A stretch of 7,768 nucleotides of DNA from Verrucomicrobiota bacterium. Lineage in GTDB: Bacteria; Verrucomicrobiota; Verrucomicrobiia; Limisphaerales; J093. Position 1 is the stretch's first letter. Each line of letters opens with the position of its first letter. This document shows, piece after piece, positions 1 through 6,614 of this stretch. The notes beneath the pieces were generated by a model. The model was given only the letters and a program-made list of their open reading frames with translations, made no database searches and was not told the DNA's origin. Position numbers and translations under genes: made by a program. The stretch spans positions 1 through 7,768 of the forward strand of contig RFJD01000397.1 in NCBI GenBank assembly GCA_003695015.1. Direction: 5' to 3'.

Positions 1-1
1 C

Positions 2-1096
2 ACCGAGGCGCCGGACCGGTTGACCATCGGCATCTGCGCCGCCGGCCACAAGGCCATGTTCAACCCCGAATGGGGCGGGTATCCGGATGGGGAATTCCTC
101 GGGCAGCTCGATCCGGCCTTGGCCGAACTGCGTCGGCGCTTGCGTCCCGAAGCCGCCACCATCGAGCAAACGGTCGGCGGTCTCACCCCGGAATGGGCGC
201 GGCGCACGGGCTTGAAGGCGGGCACCCCCGTCGCGGTCGGCGCGTTCGACGCCCACCTGGGCGGCGTGGGCTCCGGCATCGCGCCGGGCATCCTGGTCAA
301 GATCATCGGCACCAGCACGTGCGACATGATGGTGGCGCCCGGCTCGGCCCAACCGCCCGCCATCCCCGGCCTTTGCGGCATCGTCAAGGGCAGCATCCTG
401 CCCGGCTATTACGGGTTCGAAGCCGGCCAGTCGGCCGTGGGGGACATTTTCAACTGGTTCGTCAACTACGTGCAGCCCGGCGGCCGAAAACTCGGTTCCC
501 ACGAAGCCCTCACCGCCGGCGCCGCGAAACTGGCCCCGGGCGAAAGCGGGCTCTTGGCGCTCGACTGGAACAACGGCAACCGCACCATCTTGGTGGATCA
601 GCGGCTGACCGGCCTGTTGATCGGCCAGACTCTTTACACCACCCCGGCCGAGATTTACCGGGCGCTCATCGAGGCCACCGCCTTCGGCGCGCTCACCATC
701 ATCAACCGGTTCGAGGAATACGGCGTCCGCGTCAAACAGGTGGTGAACTGCGGCGGCATCGCCGAGAAAAACCCCTTGGTCATGCAGATCTACGCCGACG
801 TGACCGGGCGGCCGATGAAGATCTCCCGCTCGGCCCAGACCTGCGCCCTCGGAGCGGCGATCGCCGGTGCCGTGGCCGCCGGTGTGTACCGCAACGTGCC
901 CGCCGCCCAGAAGAAGATGACCGGCCTGAAGCCCGAGGTCTTCCGTCCAAACCCCGGGGCCCGTCGGATGTACAAGGAGCTCTACACCCTTTATCGCACG
1001 CTGCACGACGCCTTCGGCACCAGGGAGTGGGAAGGCAATCTGTACCCGGTGATGAAACAGCTCATCGACATCCGCAATCGCGCCCGCAAGTCATGA
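2..1096 (+). CDS. araB: Ribulokinase (FGGY family), C-terminal 364 codons; 5' end outside the window
   Basis: This gene phosphorylates L-ribulose to L-ribulose-5-phosphate with ATP in the cytoplasm, the second step of L-arabinose catabolism. The frame is open to the left edge, so the visible part is a fragment; against the roughly 566-residue E. coli AraB about the first 200 residues are missing. The fragment follows E. coli AraB closely: CAAGHK near its start, then VGAFDAHLGGVG (Asp codon at 248-250, matching the FGGY catalytic Asp), the nucleotide-binding IGTSTCD, FEAGQSAVGD, LDWNNGNRT, and the FGGY C-terminal signature beginning NCGGIAEKNPLVMQ, followed by CALGAAIAGAVAAGVY. The TTG at 20 lies inside a conserved region and is not the start. 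The stop TGA (1094-1096) overlaps the ATG of the next gene, implying one operon with translational coupling. Another FGGY pentulose kinase is possible, but the residue pattern and the nearby araD make AraB much more likely. Confidence 0.95.
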   Translation, partial: TEAPDRLTIGICAAGHKAMFNPEWGGYPDGEFLGQLDPALAELRRRLRPEAATIEQTVGGLTPEWARRTGLKAGTPVAVGAFDAHLGGVGSGIAPGILVKIIGTSTCDMMVAPGSAQPPAIPGLCGIVKGSILPGYYGFEAGQSAVGDIFNWFVNYVQPGGRKLGSHEALTAGAAKLAPGESGLLALDWNNGNRTILVDQRLTGLLIGQTLYTTPAEIYRALIEATAFGALTIINRFEEYGVRVKQVVNCGGIAEKNPLVMQIYADVTGRPMKISRSAQTCALGAAIAGAVAAGVYRNVPAAQKKMTGLKPEVFRPNPGARRMYKELYTLYRTLHDAFGTREWEGNLYPVMKQLIDIRNRARKS

Positions 1097-2664
1097 CCTC
1101 GACGCGATTTTTCCGAACATCTGCGGCGGCTTGGGTGGCCGCCGTGAGTCTGGGTTGCCTTGCCGTCGCCGTCGCCGGCCAGCCGGCCAATCGCCTCACC
1201 ATCCACGCCGATCAACCCGGCCCCAGGATCAGCCGCTTCATCTACGGCCAGTTTGCCGAACACCTCGGCCGCTGCATCTACGAAGGCATCTGGGTCGGCG
1301 AGGACAGCCCCATCCCCAACACCCGCGGCATCCGCAACGACGTCGTGGAAGCCCTGCGCCGGATCAAGGTGCCCGTCCTTCGCTGGCCCGGCGGTTGCTT
1401 TGCCGACGAGTATCACTGGATGGACGGCATCGGGCCCCGGGATCGACGGCCCGCCCGCATCAACAGCCACTGGGGCGGCGTGCTGGACAACAACCATTTC
1501 GGGACGCACGAGTTCCTGGATCTGTGTGAGCAGCTCGGCGCCGAGCCCTATCTGGCGGTCAACGTCGGCTCCGGCAGCGTTCGCGAGATGATGGACTGGA
1601 TCGAGTACACCACCTCCGACCAGGACACCCCGCTGGTCCAACTCCGGCGTCAAAACGGCCGGTGGGAACCGTGGAAAATCCGCTTCTGGGGCATCGGCAA
1701 CGAAAGCTGGGGTTGCGGCGGCTCGATGCGGCCGGAGTATTACGCCGACATTTACCGCCAATACCAGGAGTTCGTTCGCAACCACGGCGACAACCGCATT
1801 TACAAGATCGCCTGTGGCGCCAGCGATGCGAACTATCGCTGGACCGAGGTCCTCATGGAACGCGTCGGCCATCGCATGAACGGGTTGTCCCTGCACTATT
1901 ACACCGTGCCCAGCGGCCGGTGGAGCGACAAGGGTTCCGCCACCCGGTTCGGCGAGGCCGAGTGGCACGCCACGCTGCGCCGGGCGTTGTTCATGGACGA
2001 ACTGCTGACGCGGCATTCGGCCATCATGGACCGGCACGACCCCCGGAAACGCATCGGGCTCCTCGTCGATGAATGGGGCGTTTGGCACAATGTCGAGCCG
2101 GGTACCAACCCGGGTTTTCTATACCAGCAAAACACCCTGCGGGACGCGTTGGTCGCGGCGGCGACGCTCAACATCTTCCATCACCACGCCGACCGCGTGT
2201 ACATGGCCAACATCGCCCAGATGGTGAATGTGTTGCAGGCCATGATCCTCACCGACGGGCCGCGCATGGTGCTGACGCCCACCTACCACGTCTTCGAGAT
2301 GTTCGTCCCGCATCAGGACGCCACCTTCCTGCCCGACGACCTCGAATGCGAGGACTACGTCCTGGGCGCGGAACGGATCCCCGCCCTCAGCGCCTCGGCT
2401 TCGCGCGATGCCTCGGGCCGGATTCATCTGTCGCTGGCTCACTTTCGGCCGGACCGACCAACCGAGCTGGATTGCCGGATCGAGGGCGCCCCGGTCCGCC
2501 GGGTCCACGGCCGGGTGTTGACGGCGCCCGCCATGCAGGCCCACAACACCTTCGACGCACCCGACCGGGTCCGGCCGACCGCGTTTTCGGACTTCGAGCG
2601 GACCGACGGCGGCTTGCGCGTGCGCCTGCCGGCCAAATCGGTGGTGGTTTTGACGATCGAGTGA
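1093..2664 (+). CDS. Exported GH51 alpha-L-arabinofuranosidase, 523 aa
   Basis: A retaining exo-enzyme that releases terminal L-arabinofuranosyl residues from arabinan, arabinoxylan or their oligosaccharides. Residues 1-29 form a signal peptide: a basic start (MTSTRFFR), a hydrophobic stretch to about residue 27, and a likely signal peptidase I site after AVAG; the SLGC motif lacks the usual -3 aliphatic residue, so a lipoprotein is less likely. The catalytic (beta/alpha)8 domain includes LRWPGGCFADEYHW (96-109), the acid/base Glu204 in FWGIGNESWGCGG, the HYY motif at 268-270 and the nucleophile Glu327 in LLVDEWGVW. A C-terminal beta domain follows to residue 523. Length is normal for GH51 and there is no extra carbohydrate-binding module. 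The ATG at 1093 is chosen because it gives the signal peptide and overlaps the araB stop (ATGA); longer upstream reading in this frame is an araB shadow. No Shine-Dalgarno sequence is seen, fitting coupled translation. araD follows after 12 bases. The symbol abfA is used for such genes, but naming is inconsistent. Confidence 0.95.
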   Translation: MTSTRFFRTSAAAWVAAVSLGCLAVAVAGQPANRLTIHADQPGPRISRFIYGQFAEHLGRCIYEGIWVGEDSPIPNTRGIRNDVVEALRRIKVPVLRWPGGCFADEYHWMDGIGPRDRRPARINSHWGGVLDNNHFGTHEFLDLCEQLGAEPYLAVNVGSGSVREMMDWIEYTTSDQDTPLVQLRRQNGRWEPWKIRFWGIGNESWGCGGSMRPEYYADIYRQYQEFVRNHGDNRIYKIACGASDANYRWTEVLMERVGHRMNGLSLHYYTVPSGRWSDKGSATRFGEAEWHATLRRALFMDELLTRHSAIMDRHDPRKRIGLLVDEWGVWHNVEPGTNPGFLYQQNTLRDALVAAATLNIFHHHADRVYMANIAQMVNVLQAMILTDGPRMVLTPTYHVFEMFVPHQDATFLPDDLECEDYVLGAERIPALSASASRDASGRIHLSLAHFRPDRPTELDCRIEGAPVRRVHGRVLTAPAMQAHNTFDAPDRVRPTAFSDFERTDGGLRVRLPAKSVVVLTIE

Positions 2665-2676
2665 ATCGCCGGCGCC

Positions 2677-3378
2677 ATGCTGGAAGAGCTGAAAGAAGCC
2701 GTCTGCGAGGCCAACCTCGAGTTGGTCAGACAAGGGCTGGTGGTGCTCACATGGGGCAACGCCAGCGGCATGGATCGCGCCACGGGCTTGATGGTGATCA
2801 AGCCCTCCGGCGTCGCCTATGACCGGATGCGGCCCGAGCACATGGTCGTCGTCTCCGTCGAGACCGGCGAAGTGGTCGAAGGCGATCTCAAGCCCAGTTC
2901 CGACACGCCGACCCACCGCGTTCTGTATCAGCACTTCCCGTCGATTGGCGGGGTCGTGCACACCCACAGCCGGGTCGCCACGGCCTGGGCCCAGGCGTGT
3001 CGGGAATTGCCCGCCTTGGGGACCACACACGCCGACCATTTCCACGGGTCCGTCCCCTGCACGCGCCGCCTGCGGGAGGAGGAAATCCGGACCGACTACG
3101 AGGCCAACACCGGCCGGGTGATCGTCGAGACATTCAGGGAACGAAGCCCGGACCATTGCCCGGGGGTGTTGGTGGCTTCGCACGGGCCGTTCACCTGGGG
3201 CCCGGACGTGGCCCGGGCGGTCGAGAACGCCGTTGTCCTCGAGGAGGTCGCCCACATGGCTTTGTTGAGTTGTCAGTTGGATCCGTCCCTCTGGCCCATG
3301 CCGGCGGAACTCATGGACAAACATTTCTTCCGGAAACACGGTCCGGGAGCTTATTACGGTCAACAACGCGACGGATGA
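2677..3378 (+). CDS. araD: L-ribulose-5-phosphate 4-epimerase, 233 aa
   Basis: A zinc-dependent class II aldolase-fold enzyme that converts L-ribulose-5-phosphate to D-xylulose-5-phosphate by retro-aldol cleavage and re-addition, feeding the pentose phosphate pathway in the cytoplasm. It aligns almost end to end with E. coli AraD (231 aa): MLEELKEAV at the start, LTWGNAS (24-30) and KPSSDTPTH (72-80) for phosphate and substrate binding, Asp76, metal ligands His95 and His97 in VVHTHSR, Asp120 in GTTHADHF, the third metal His169 in VASHGPF, and Tyr227 in GAYYGQ near the C-terminus, matching the E. coli catalytic Tyr229 after a two-residue deletion. All key residues are present, which separates it from fuculose aldolases. 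It starts 12 bases after the arabinofuranosidase stop with no clear Shine-Dalgarno sequence, suggesting the same transcript and re-initiation. Its stop (3376-3378) overlaps an ATG at 3375 that opens a 51-codon ORF. Confidence 0.97.
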   Translation: MLEELKEAVCEANLELVRQGLVVLTWGNASGMDRATGLMVIKPSGVAYDRMRPEHMVVVSVETGEVVEGDLKPSSDTPTHRVLYQHFPSIGGVVHTHSRVATAWAQACRELPALGTTHADHFHGSVPCTRRLREEEIRTDYEANTGRVIVETFRERSPDHCPGVLVASHGPFTWGPDVARAVENAVVLEEVAHMALLSCQLDPSLWPMPAELMDKHFFRKHGPGAYYGQQRDG

Positions 3379-3530
3379 ACCAATCGATGGCCATGCGCGC
3401 GACTCGACACCCCGCCATGGGAGAGCGCTGCCTTCCCGGGACGCGGCGGATCGGATGTCGCGGGCGGGCGGCGGATCGCACGGTTTTCGACGGCGAGTGC
3501 AAACCCAAACCCGAGAGGAAAGATCGATGA
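3375..3530 (+). CDS. Possible 51-aa ORF bridging araD and galM (doubtful)
   Basis: The gap between araD and galM contains one frame open from an ATG overlapping the araD stop (ATGA at 3375-3378) to a TGA overlapping the galM start (ATGA at 3527-3530). The peptide begins MNQSMAMRATRHP and ends KPKPERKDR; it is Arg-rich, has no signal peptide, membrane segment or family I recognise, and uses more A/T-ending codons than the neighbouring genes. A 51-codon open frame is common by chance in DNA this GC-rich. The two ATGA junctions are the only positive evidence; they would allow translation to be handed from araD through to galM. It may be a leader or coupling ORF, or simply chance. No typical intrinsic terminator and no convincing promoter was seen in the same gap (3379-3526). 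Confidence 0.2.
   Translation: MNQSMAMRATRHPAMGERCLPGTRRIGCRGRAADRTVFDGECKPKPERKDR
3513..3520 (+). promoter_or_regulatory. Strong Shine-Dalgarno sequence for galM
   Basis: GAGAGGAA ends six bases before the ATG at 3527. It decides the galM start against the upstream in-frame ATG at 3455, which would put 24 non-conserved residues ahead of the signal peptide. It is the best ribosome binding site in the window, in contrast to the arabinofuranosidase, araD and symporter genes, which have none that is clear. Confidence 0.8.
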
Positions 3531-4681
3531 AAAAGCAAATGCGCGTTTGTTTGGCGGCCGCCTTGGCCGCGGGACTGCTGGGGTTGAATGGCTGTGTGAC
3601 CCGCACGGTGCCGGCCGAGCGGCGGGCGGAGATCACTTCACGACCGTTCGGCGAAACGCTCGAGGGCCGGCCGGTGACTCTGTACACCCTGCGCAACAGC
3701 CACGGCATGGAGGCCCGCATCGCCACTTATGGCGGCATCGTCACCCATCTGTTGGTCCCGGACCGCGAGGGCCGGCTGGGCGATGTGGTGCTGGGGTATG
3801 ACAACCTGGTGGGCTACCTCACCAACAGTCCCTACTTTGGCGCCATCATCGGCCGCTACGGCAACCGCATCGCCAAGGGACGCTTCGTGCTCGACGGTGT
3901 CGAGTACCAACTGGCCACCAACAACTATCCCAACCACCTGCACGGCGGCATCAAGGGCTTCGACAAGGTGGTGTGGGAGGCCACACCGAAGGTCACCACC
4001 CGCGGACCGGCACTCCAGTTGCACTACGTGAGTCCGGATGGCGAGGAGGGCTATCCCGGCACGCTCGATGTCACCGCGGTTTACACGGTCACCGAGGACA
4101 ACGAACTGCGCCTCGACTTCACCGCCACCACCGACAAGCCGACCATCGTCAACCTGACGCATCACTCGTACTTCAACCTGGCCGGCCATGGGGACGTCCT
4201 GAACCACGAGGTGATGATTGTGGCCGACAGCTTCACGCCGGTGGACGAAACCCTCATCCCGTATGGCGAAATCCGGCCGGTGGAGGGTACGCCGTTGGAC
4301 TTCCGGAAGCCGACGCCGATCGGCGCCCGGATCAACCAAGACGACCAGCAGCTCAAGTTCGGCGGTGGGTACGACCACAACTTCGTCATCAAAAAGCCGG
4401 AGGGCACGCTGGGACTGATGGCCCGGGTGTACGAACCGGAAACCGGGCGGGTGATGGAGGTGCTTTCGACCGAGCCCGGCCTTCAGTTCTATTCGGGCAA
4501 CTTCCTGGACGGCACGATCGTCGGCAAGGGCGGCTGGCGCTATGAGCATCGCAACGGCTTCTGCATGGAGCCGCAGCACTACCCGGATTCGCCCAACAAA
4601 CCGCACTTCCCGTCGGTCGTGCTGCGGCCGGGACAGGTGTACAAGAACACGATCATCTACCGCTTCTACACGCGGGAATGA
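3527..4681 (+). CDS. galM: Aldose 1-epimerase (galactose mutarotase family), lipoprotein, 384 aa
   Basis: It interconverts alpha and beta anomers of free aldoses. Residues 1-23 are a lipoprotein signal: basic MKKQMR, a hydrophobic run, and the lipobox LNGC with Cys23 as the likely lipidated residue; the next residue is Val, not the Asp inner-membrane retention signal of enterobacteria. The rest is a full GalM beta-sandwich domain: IGRYGNRIAKGRF (108-120), NHLHGGIKGFDKVVW (136-150) with the substrate His139, LTHHSYFNLAG (210-220) with the likely catalytic acid His213, GYDHNFV (281-287) with Asp283, YSGNF, and CMEPQHYPDS (346-355) with the likely catalytic base Glu348. It is longer than the usual 340-350 residues because of the export signal. 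In this cluster it probably acts outside the cytoplasm on arabinose released by the arabinofuranosidase before import; the family also takes glucose, galactose and xylose, so specificity is inferred from context only. The symporter follows 54 bases downstream. Confidence 0.95.
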   Translation: MKKQMRVCLAAALAAGLLGLNGCVTRTVPAERRAEITSRPFGETLEGRPVTLYTLRNSHGMEARIATYGGIVTHLLVPDREGRLGDVVLGYDNLVGYLTNSPYFGAIIGRYGNRIAKGRFVLDGVEYQLATNNYPNHLHGGIKGFDKVVWEATPKVTTRGPALQLHYVSPDGEEGYPGTLDVTAVYTVTEDNELRLDFTATTDKPTIVNLTHHSYFNLAGHGDVLNHEVMIVADSFTPVDETLIPYGEIRPVEGTPLDFRKPTPIGARINQDDQQLKFGGGYDHNFVIKKPEGTLGLMARVYEPETGRVMEVLSTEPGLQFYSGNFLDGTIVGKGGWRYEHRNGFCMEPQHYPDSPNKPHFPSVVLRPGQVYKNTIIYRFYTRE

Positions 4682-4735
4682 CGCGCGGCTGCCGCGGAAG
4701 GACAGGCAACCGACCCTTCACTGCTGCAGAAAACG

Positions 4736-6520
4736 ATGAAACCAACCCTCTTGCTGGCAGCCGCGACCCCGGCCATGACCGGAGTGGACTGGCTGGTGAT
4801 CGCCGCTTATTTCGCCTTGTTGTTGGGCCTGGCATGGTGGGTGATCCGCCGCTCGAAGGACACGGCGGACGACTACTTCCTGGCCGGGCGCAACCTGGGC
4901 TGGGTGATCGTCGGGGCGTCCATCTTCGCCTCGAACATCGGCTCCGAACACTTGGTGGGCCTGGCCGGATCGGGCGCGACCGACGGCGTCGCCATGGCCC
5001 ACTACGAGCTGCACGCCTGGTGCCTTTTGGTGCTGGCGTGGGTGCTGGTGCCCTTCTACATGCGCTCGAAGGTGTTCACCATGCCCGAGTTCCTCGAAAA
5101 GCGGTTCAACCCGACCTCCCGCTGGGTCTTGTCCGTGATTTCCCTGGTGGCCTATGTGCTCACCAAAATCGCCGTCGGCATCTTTGCAGGCGGGGTGGTC
5201 TTCAGCGTGTTGTTGCCGGAGATGCGCCTGGGGCCGCTGGACAGTTTCTGGATCGGGTCCATCCTGGTGATCGTGTTGACCGGTCTGTACACCGTGGTGG
5301 GCGGACTGCGGGCGGTGGCTTATACCGAGGCCTTGCAGACGTTCATCCTGGTGATCGGCTCGTTGCTGGTGACCATTTTCGGCCTGAAAGCCCTGGGCGG
5401 TTGGAACGAACTGCGGGAGATCGCGGGCTCCGAGATGTTCAACCTCTGGAAGCCGCTGGTGCCGGCGGGCGTCGAGGGCACCTGGGCGCCGGTGCGGGAA
5501 AGCGGTCGGATCGCGTGGTACTTCAACGACAACTACCCCTGGCTGGGCATGTTGTTCTGCGCTCCGGTCATCGGCCTTTGGTACTGGTGCACCGATCAAT
5601 ACATCGTCCAGCGTGCCTTGGGGGCGCCGAGCGAACGTGAGGCCCGGCGCGGGGCCATCTTTGCCGGCTGGTTGAAACTGCTGCCGGTGTTCATCTTCAT
5701 CATCCCGGGCATCATCTGCTTCGCCCTCGCCGCCAGTGGCAAGGCGCCGGGGATTCGGGAGGTCATGTTCGACGCCAACGGCCAGTTGATCCGGGACGAG
5801 GCCCAAAAGGCCTTTCCGCTCCTGGTGAAAAGCGTGCTGCCGGCCGGGGTGCGCGGCATCGTGGTGGCGGGTTTGCTGGCGGCCTTGATGAGCTCGCTGG
5901 CGGGCGTGTTCAACGCCTCGGCCACCCTGTTCACCATGGACTTCTACTCGAAACTGCATCCCGGGGTTTCCCAGCACCAACTGGTGTGGATCGGCCGGCT
6001 GGCCACGGCCGTGATGGTGTTGATCGGCCTGATCTGGATTCCGGTGATCCGCGGCGGCAAGGGCCTGTACGACTACCTGCAGGGGGTTCAGGCTTATCTG
6101 GCGCCGCCGATCTTCGTGGTGTTCTTCTTCGGGGTGTTCTTCAAGCGGCTCAACGGGCCCGGCTGCCTGGCCACCCTCATCATCGGGTTCCTGCTGGGAT
6201 TGTTCCGCCTGGCGGTGGACACGCCGGTCAAACTGATGGCCGACTTCCAGTACCGCGAGGGCTCGTTCCTGTGGGTCGTGAACAATGTGTACTTCCAGTA
6301 CTACAGCCTGTTCATCTTCCTGGTGTGCGTGGCGGTGTTCTTCGCGGTCAGCTATCTGACGCCGGCGCCGGCGGAGGAGCGGATCCGGGGACTGACCTTT
6401 GCCACGACGACACCGGAACAACGGGCCGAAAGCCGCGCCAGTTGGAACGCCTGGGACGTGCTGGCCTCGCTTGGCGTGCTGGCGTTGATCCTGGCTGCCT
6501 ACCTGTACTTCCGCGGCTGA
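4736..6520 (+). CDS. Sodium/sugar symporter, SSS (SGLT-like) family, 594 aa
   Basis: An inner-membrane LeuT-fold transporter that uses the Na+ gradient to import a sugar, here probably L-arabinose. About 14 hydrophobic segments are visible, the first at about 17-36 and the last at 573-591. It aligns along its length with Vibrio vSGLT and human SGLT1: DDYFLAGRNLGW (45-56), ASIFASNIGSEHLVGLAGSG (61-80), MPEFLEKRF (116-124), LWYWCTDQYIVQR (281-293), LKLLPVFIFIIPG (313-325), LAALMSSLAGVFNASATLFT (381-400) and YLQGVQAYLAPPI (447-459). Na2-site residues are conserved (Ala65, Ile68, Ala383, Ser386, Ser387), as are the sugar-site equivalents Glu91, Lys314 and Gln449 and the gate Tyr283. His72 replaces the vSGLT Gln69, as in human SGLT1 (His83). 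The ATG at 4736 has no clear Shine-Dalgarno sequence; Met14 (4775) is an alternative start. The terminator at 6543-6577 follows the stop, marking it as the last gene of the block. The substrate is inferred from neighbours. Confidence 0.93.
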   Translation: MKPTLLLAAATPAMTGVDWLVIAAYFALLLGLAWWVIRRSKDTADDYFLAGRNLGWVIVGASIFASNIGSEHLVGLAGSGATDGVAMAHYELHAWCLLVLAWVLVPFYMRSKVFTMPEFLEKRFNPTSRWVLSVISLVAYVLTKIAVGIFAGGVVFSVLLPEMRLGPLDSFWIGSILVIVLTGLYTVVGGLRAVAYTEALQTFILVIGSLLVTIFGLKALGGWNELREIAGSEMFNLWKPLVPAGVEGTWAPVRESGRIAWYFNDNYPWLGMLFCAPVIGLWYWCTDQYIVQRALGAPSEREARRGAIFAGWLKLLPVFIFIIPGIICFALAASGKAPGIREVMFDANGQLIRDEAQKAFPLLVKSVLPAGVRGIVVAGLLAALMSSLAGVFNASATLFTMDFYSKLHPGVSQHQLVWIGRLATAVMVLIGLIWIPVIRGGKGLYDYLQGVQAYLAPPIFVVFFFGVFFKRLNGPGCLATLIIGFLLGLFRLAVDTPVKLMADFQYREGSFLWVVNNVYFQYYSLFIFLVCVAVFFAVSYLTPAPAEERIRGLTFATTTPEQRAESRASWNAWDVLASLGVLALILAAYLYFRG

Positions 6521-6542
6521 GTCCCGGGCGATTCGGCGACAG

Positions 6543-6577
6543 ACCGGCGTCGGCGCGCGGAGCCGGCGCCGGTTTTT
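6543..6577 (+). terminator. Strong intrinsic terminator after the symporter gene
   Basis: A 12-bp inverted repeat, ACCGGCGTCGGC (6543-6554) and GCCGGCGCCGGT (6562-6573), pairs fully with one G-U wobble around a 7-base loop. It runs straight into a T tract (TTTTT at 6573-6577, the first T being the last paired base). It lies 22 bases after the symporter stop. The T run is on the + strand and no matching A run lies to the left, so it should act on rightward transcription. It separates the arabinose genes from the DUF1080 gene. Confidence 0.9.
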
Positions 6578-6596
6578 GCTTGAGGCGCTCGACCAC

Positions 6597-6601
6597 GGAG
6601 G
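6597..6601 (+). promoter_or_regulatory. Probable Shine-Dalgarno sequence (GGAGG) for the DUF1080 gene
   Basis: GGAGG is 13 bases upstream of the GTG at 6615. The spacing is long but no other in-frame ATG, GTG or TTG lies between them. It supports GTG 6615 as the start rather than the TTG at 6576, which is inside the terminator T run. Confidence 0.5.
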
Positions 6602-6614
6602 CCATAAGCGCGGT

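Noticed and set aside
70..1092. Upstream in-frame extension of the arabinofuranosidase reading frame
   Set aside because: It overlaps the conserved araB frame, translates to an Arg/Pro-rich shadow product, and would bury the signal peptide internally.
991..2088. 365-codon minus-strand ORF opposite araB and the arabinofuranosidase
   Set aside because: Long antisense ORFs are expected in GC-rich genes; the product has no recognisable domain, while the + strand is fully conserved GH51.
3455..3526. Earlier galM start (ATG 3455) adding 24 residues
   Set aside because: The added residues are Arg/Gly-rich and would precede the lipoprotein signal; the ATG at 3527 has the Shine-Dalgarno sequence.
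2119..3726. 535-codon minus-strand ORF
   Set aside because: Spans the antisense of three + genes and the gaps between them; low-complexity His/Gly/Asp-rich product, no family.
3638..4606. 322-codon minus-strand ORF opposite galM
   Set aside because: Antisense shadow of a gene with all catalytic residues intact on the + strand.
4682..4735. CGCGGC/GCCGCG inverted repeat between galM and the symporter gene as a terminator
   Set aside because: The repeat leaves essentially no loop and has no T run; chance self-complementarity is expected in such GC-rich sequence.
4678..5640. 320-codon + strand ORF starting at an ATGA overlap with the galM stop
   Set aside because: Runs mostly within the symporter gene in another frame and gives a Gly/Arg-rich shadow product; the ATGA is probably coincidental.
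4718..6421. 567-codon minus-strand ORF opposite the symporter
   Set aside because: The product is extremely His/Gln/Asp-rich, the typical antisense image of hydrophobic GC-rich codons; the + strand matches SGLT throughout.
6580..6607. TTGAGG and CATAAG spaced 16 bases apart as a promoter for the DUF1080 gene
   Set aside because: Transcription would begin at or just before the GTG, after the GGAGG sequence, leaving no ribosome binding site; both boxes are poor matches.
6576..6614. TTG 6576 as the start of the DUF1080 gene
   Set aside because: It lies in the T run of the terminator, and its 13 extra residues are polar and would precede the signal peptide.
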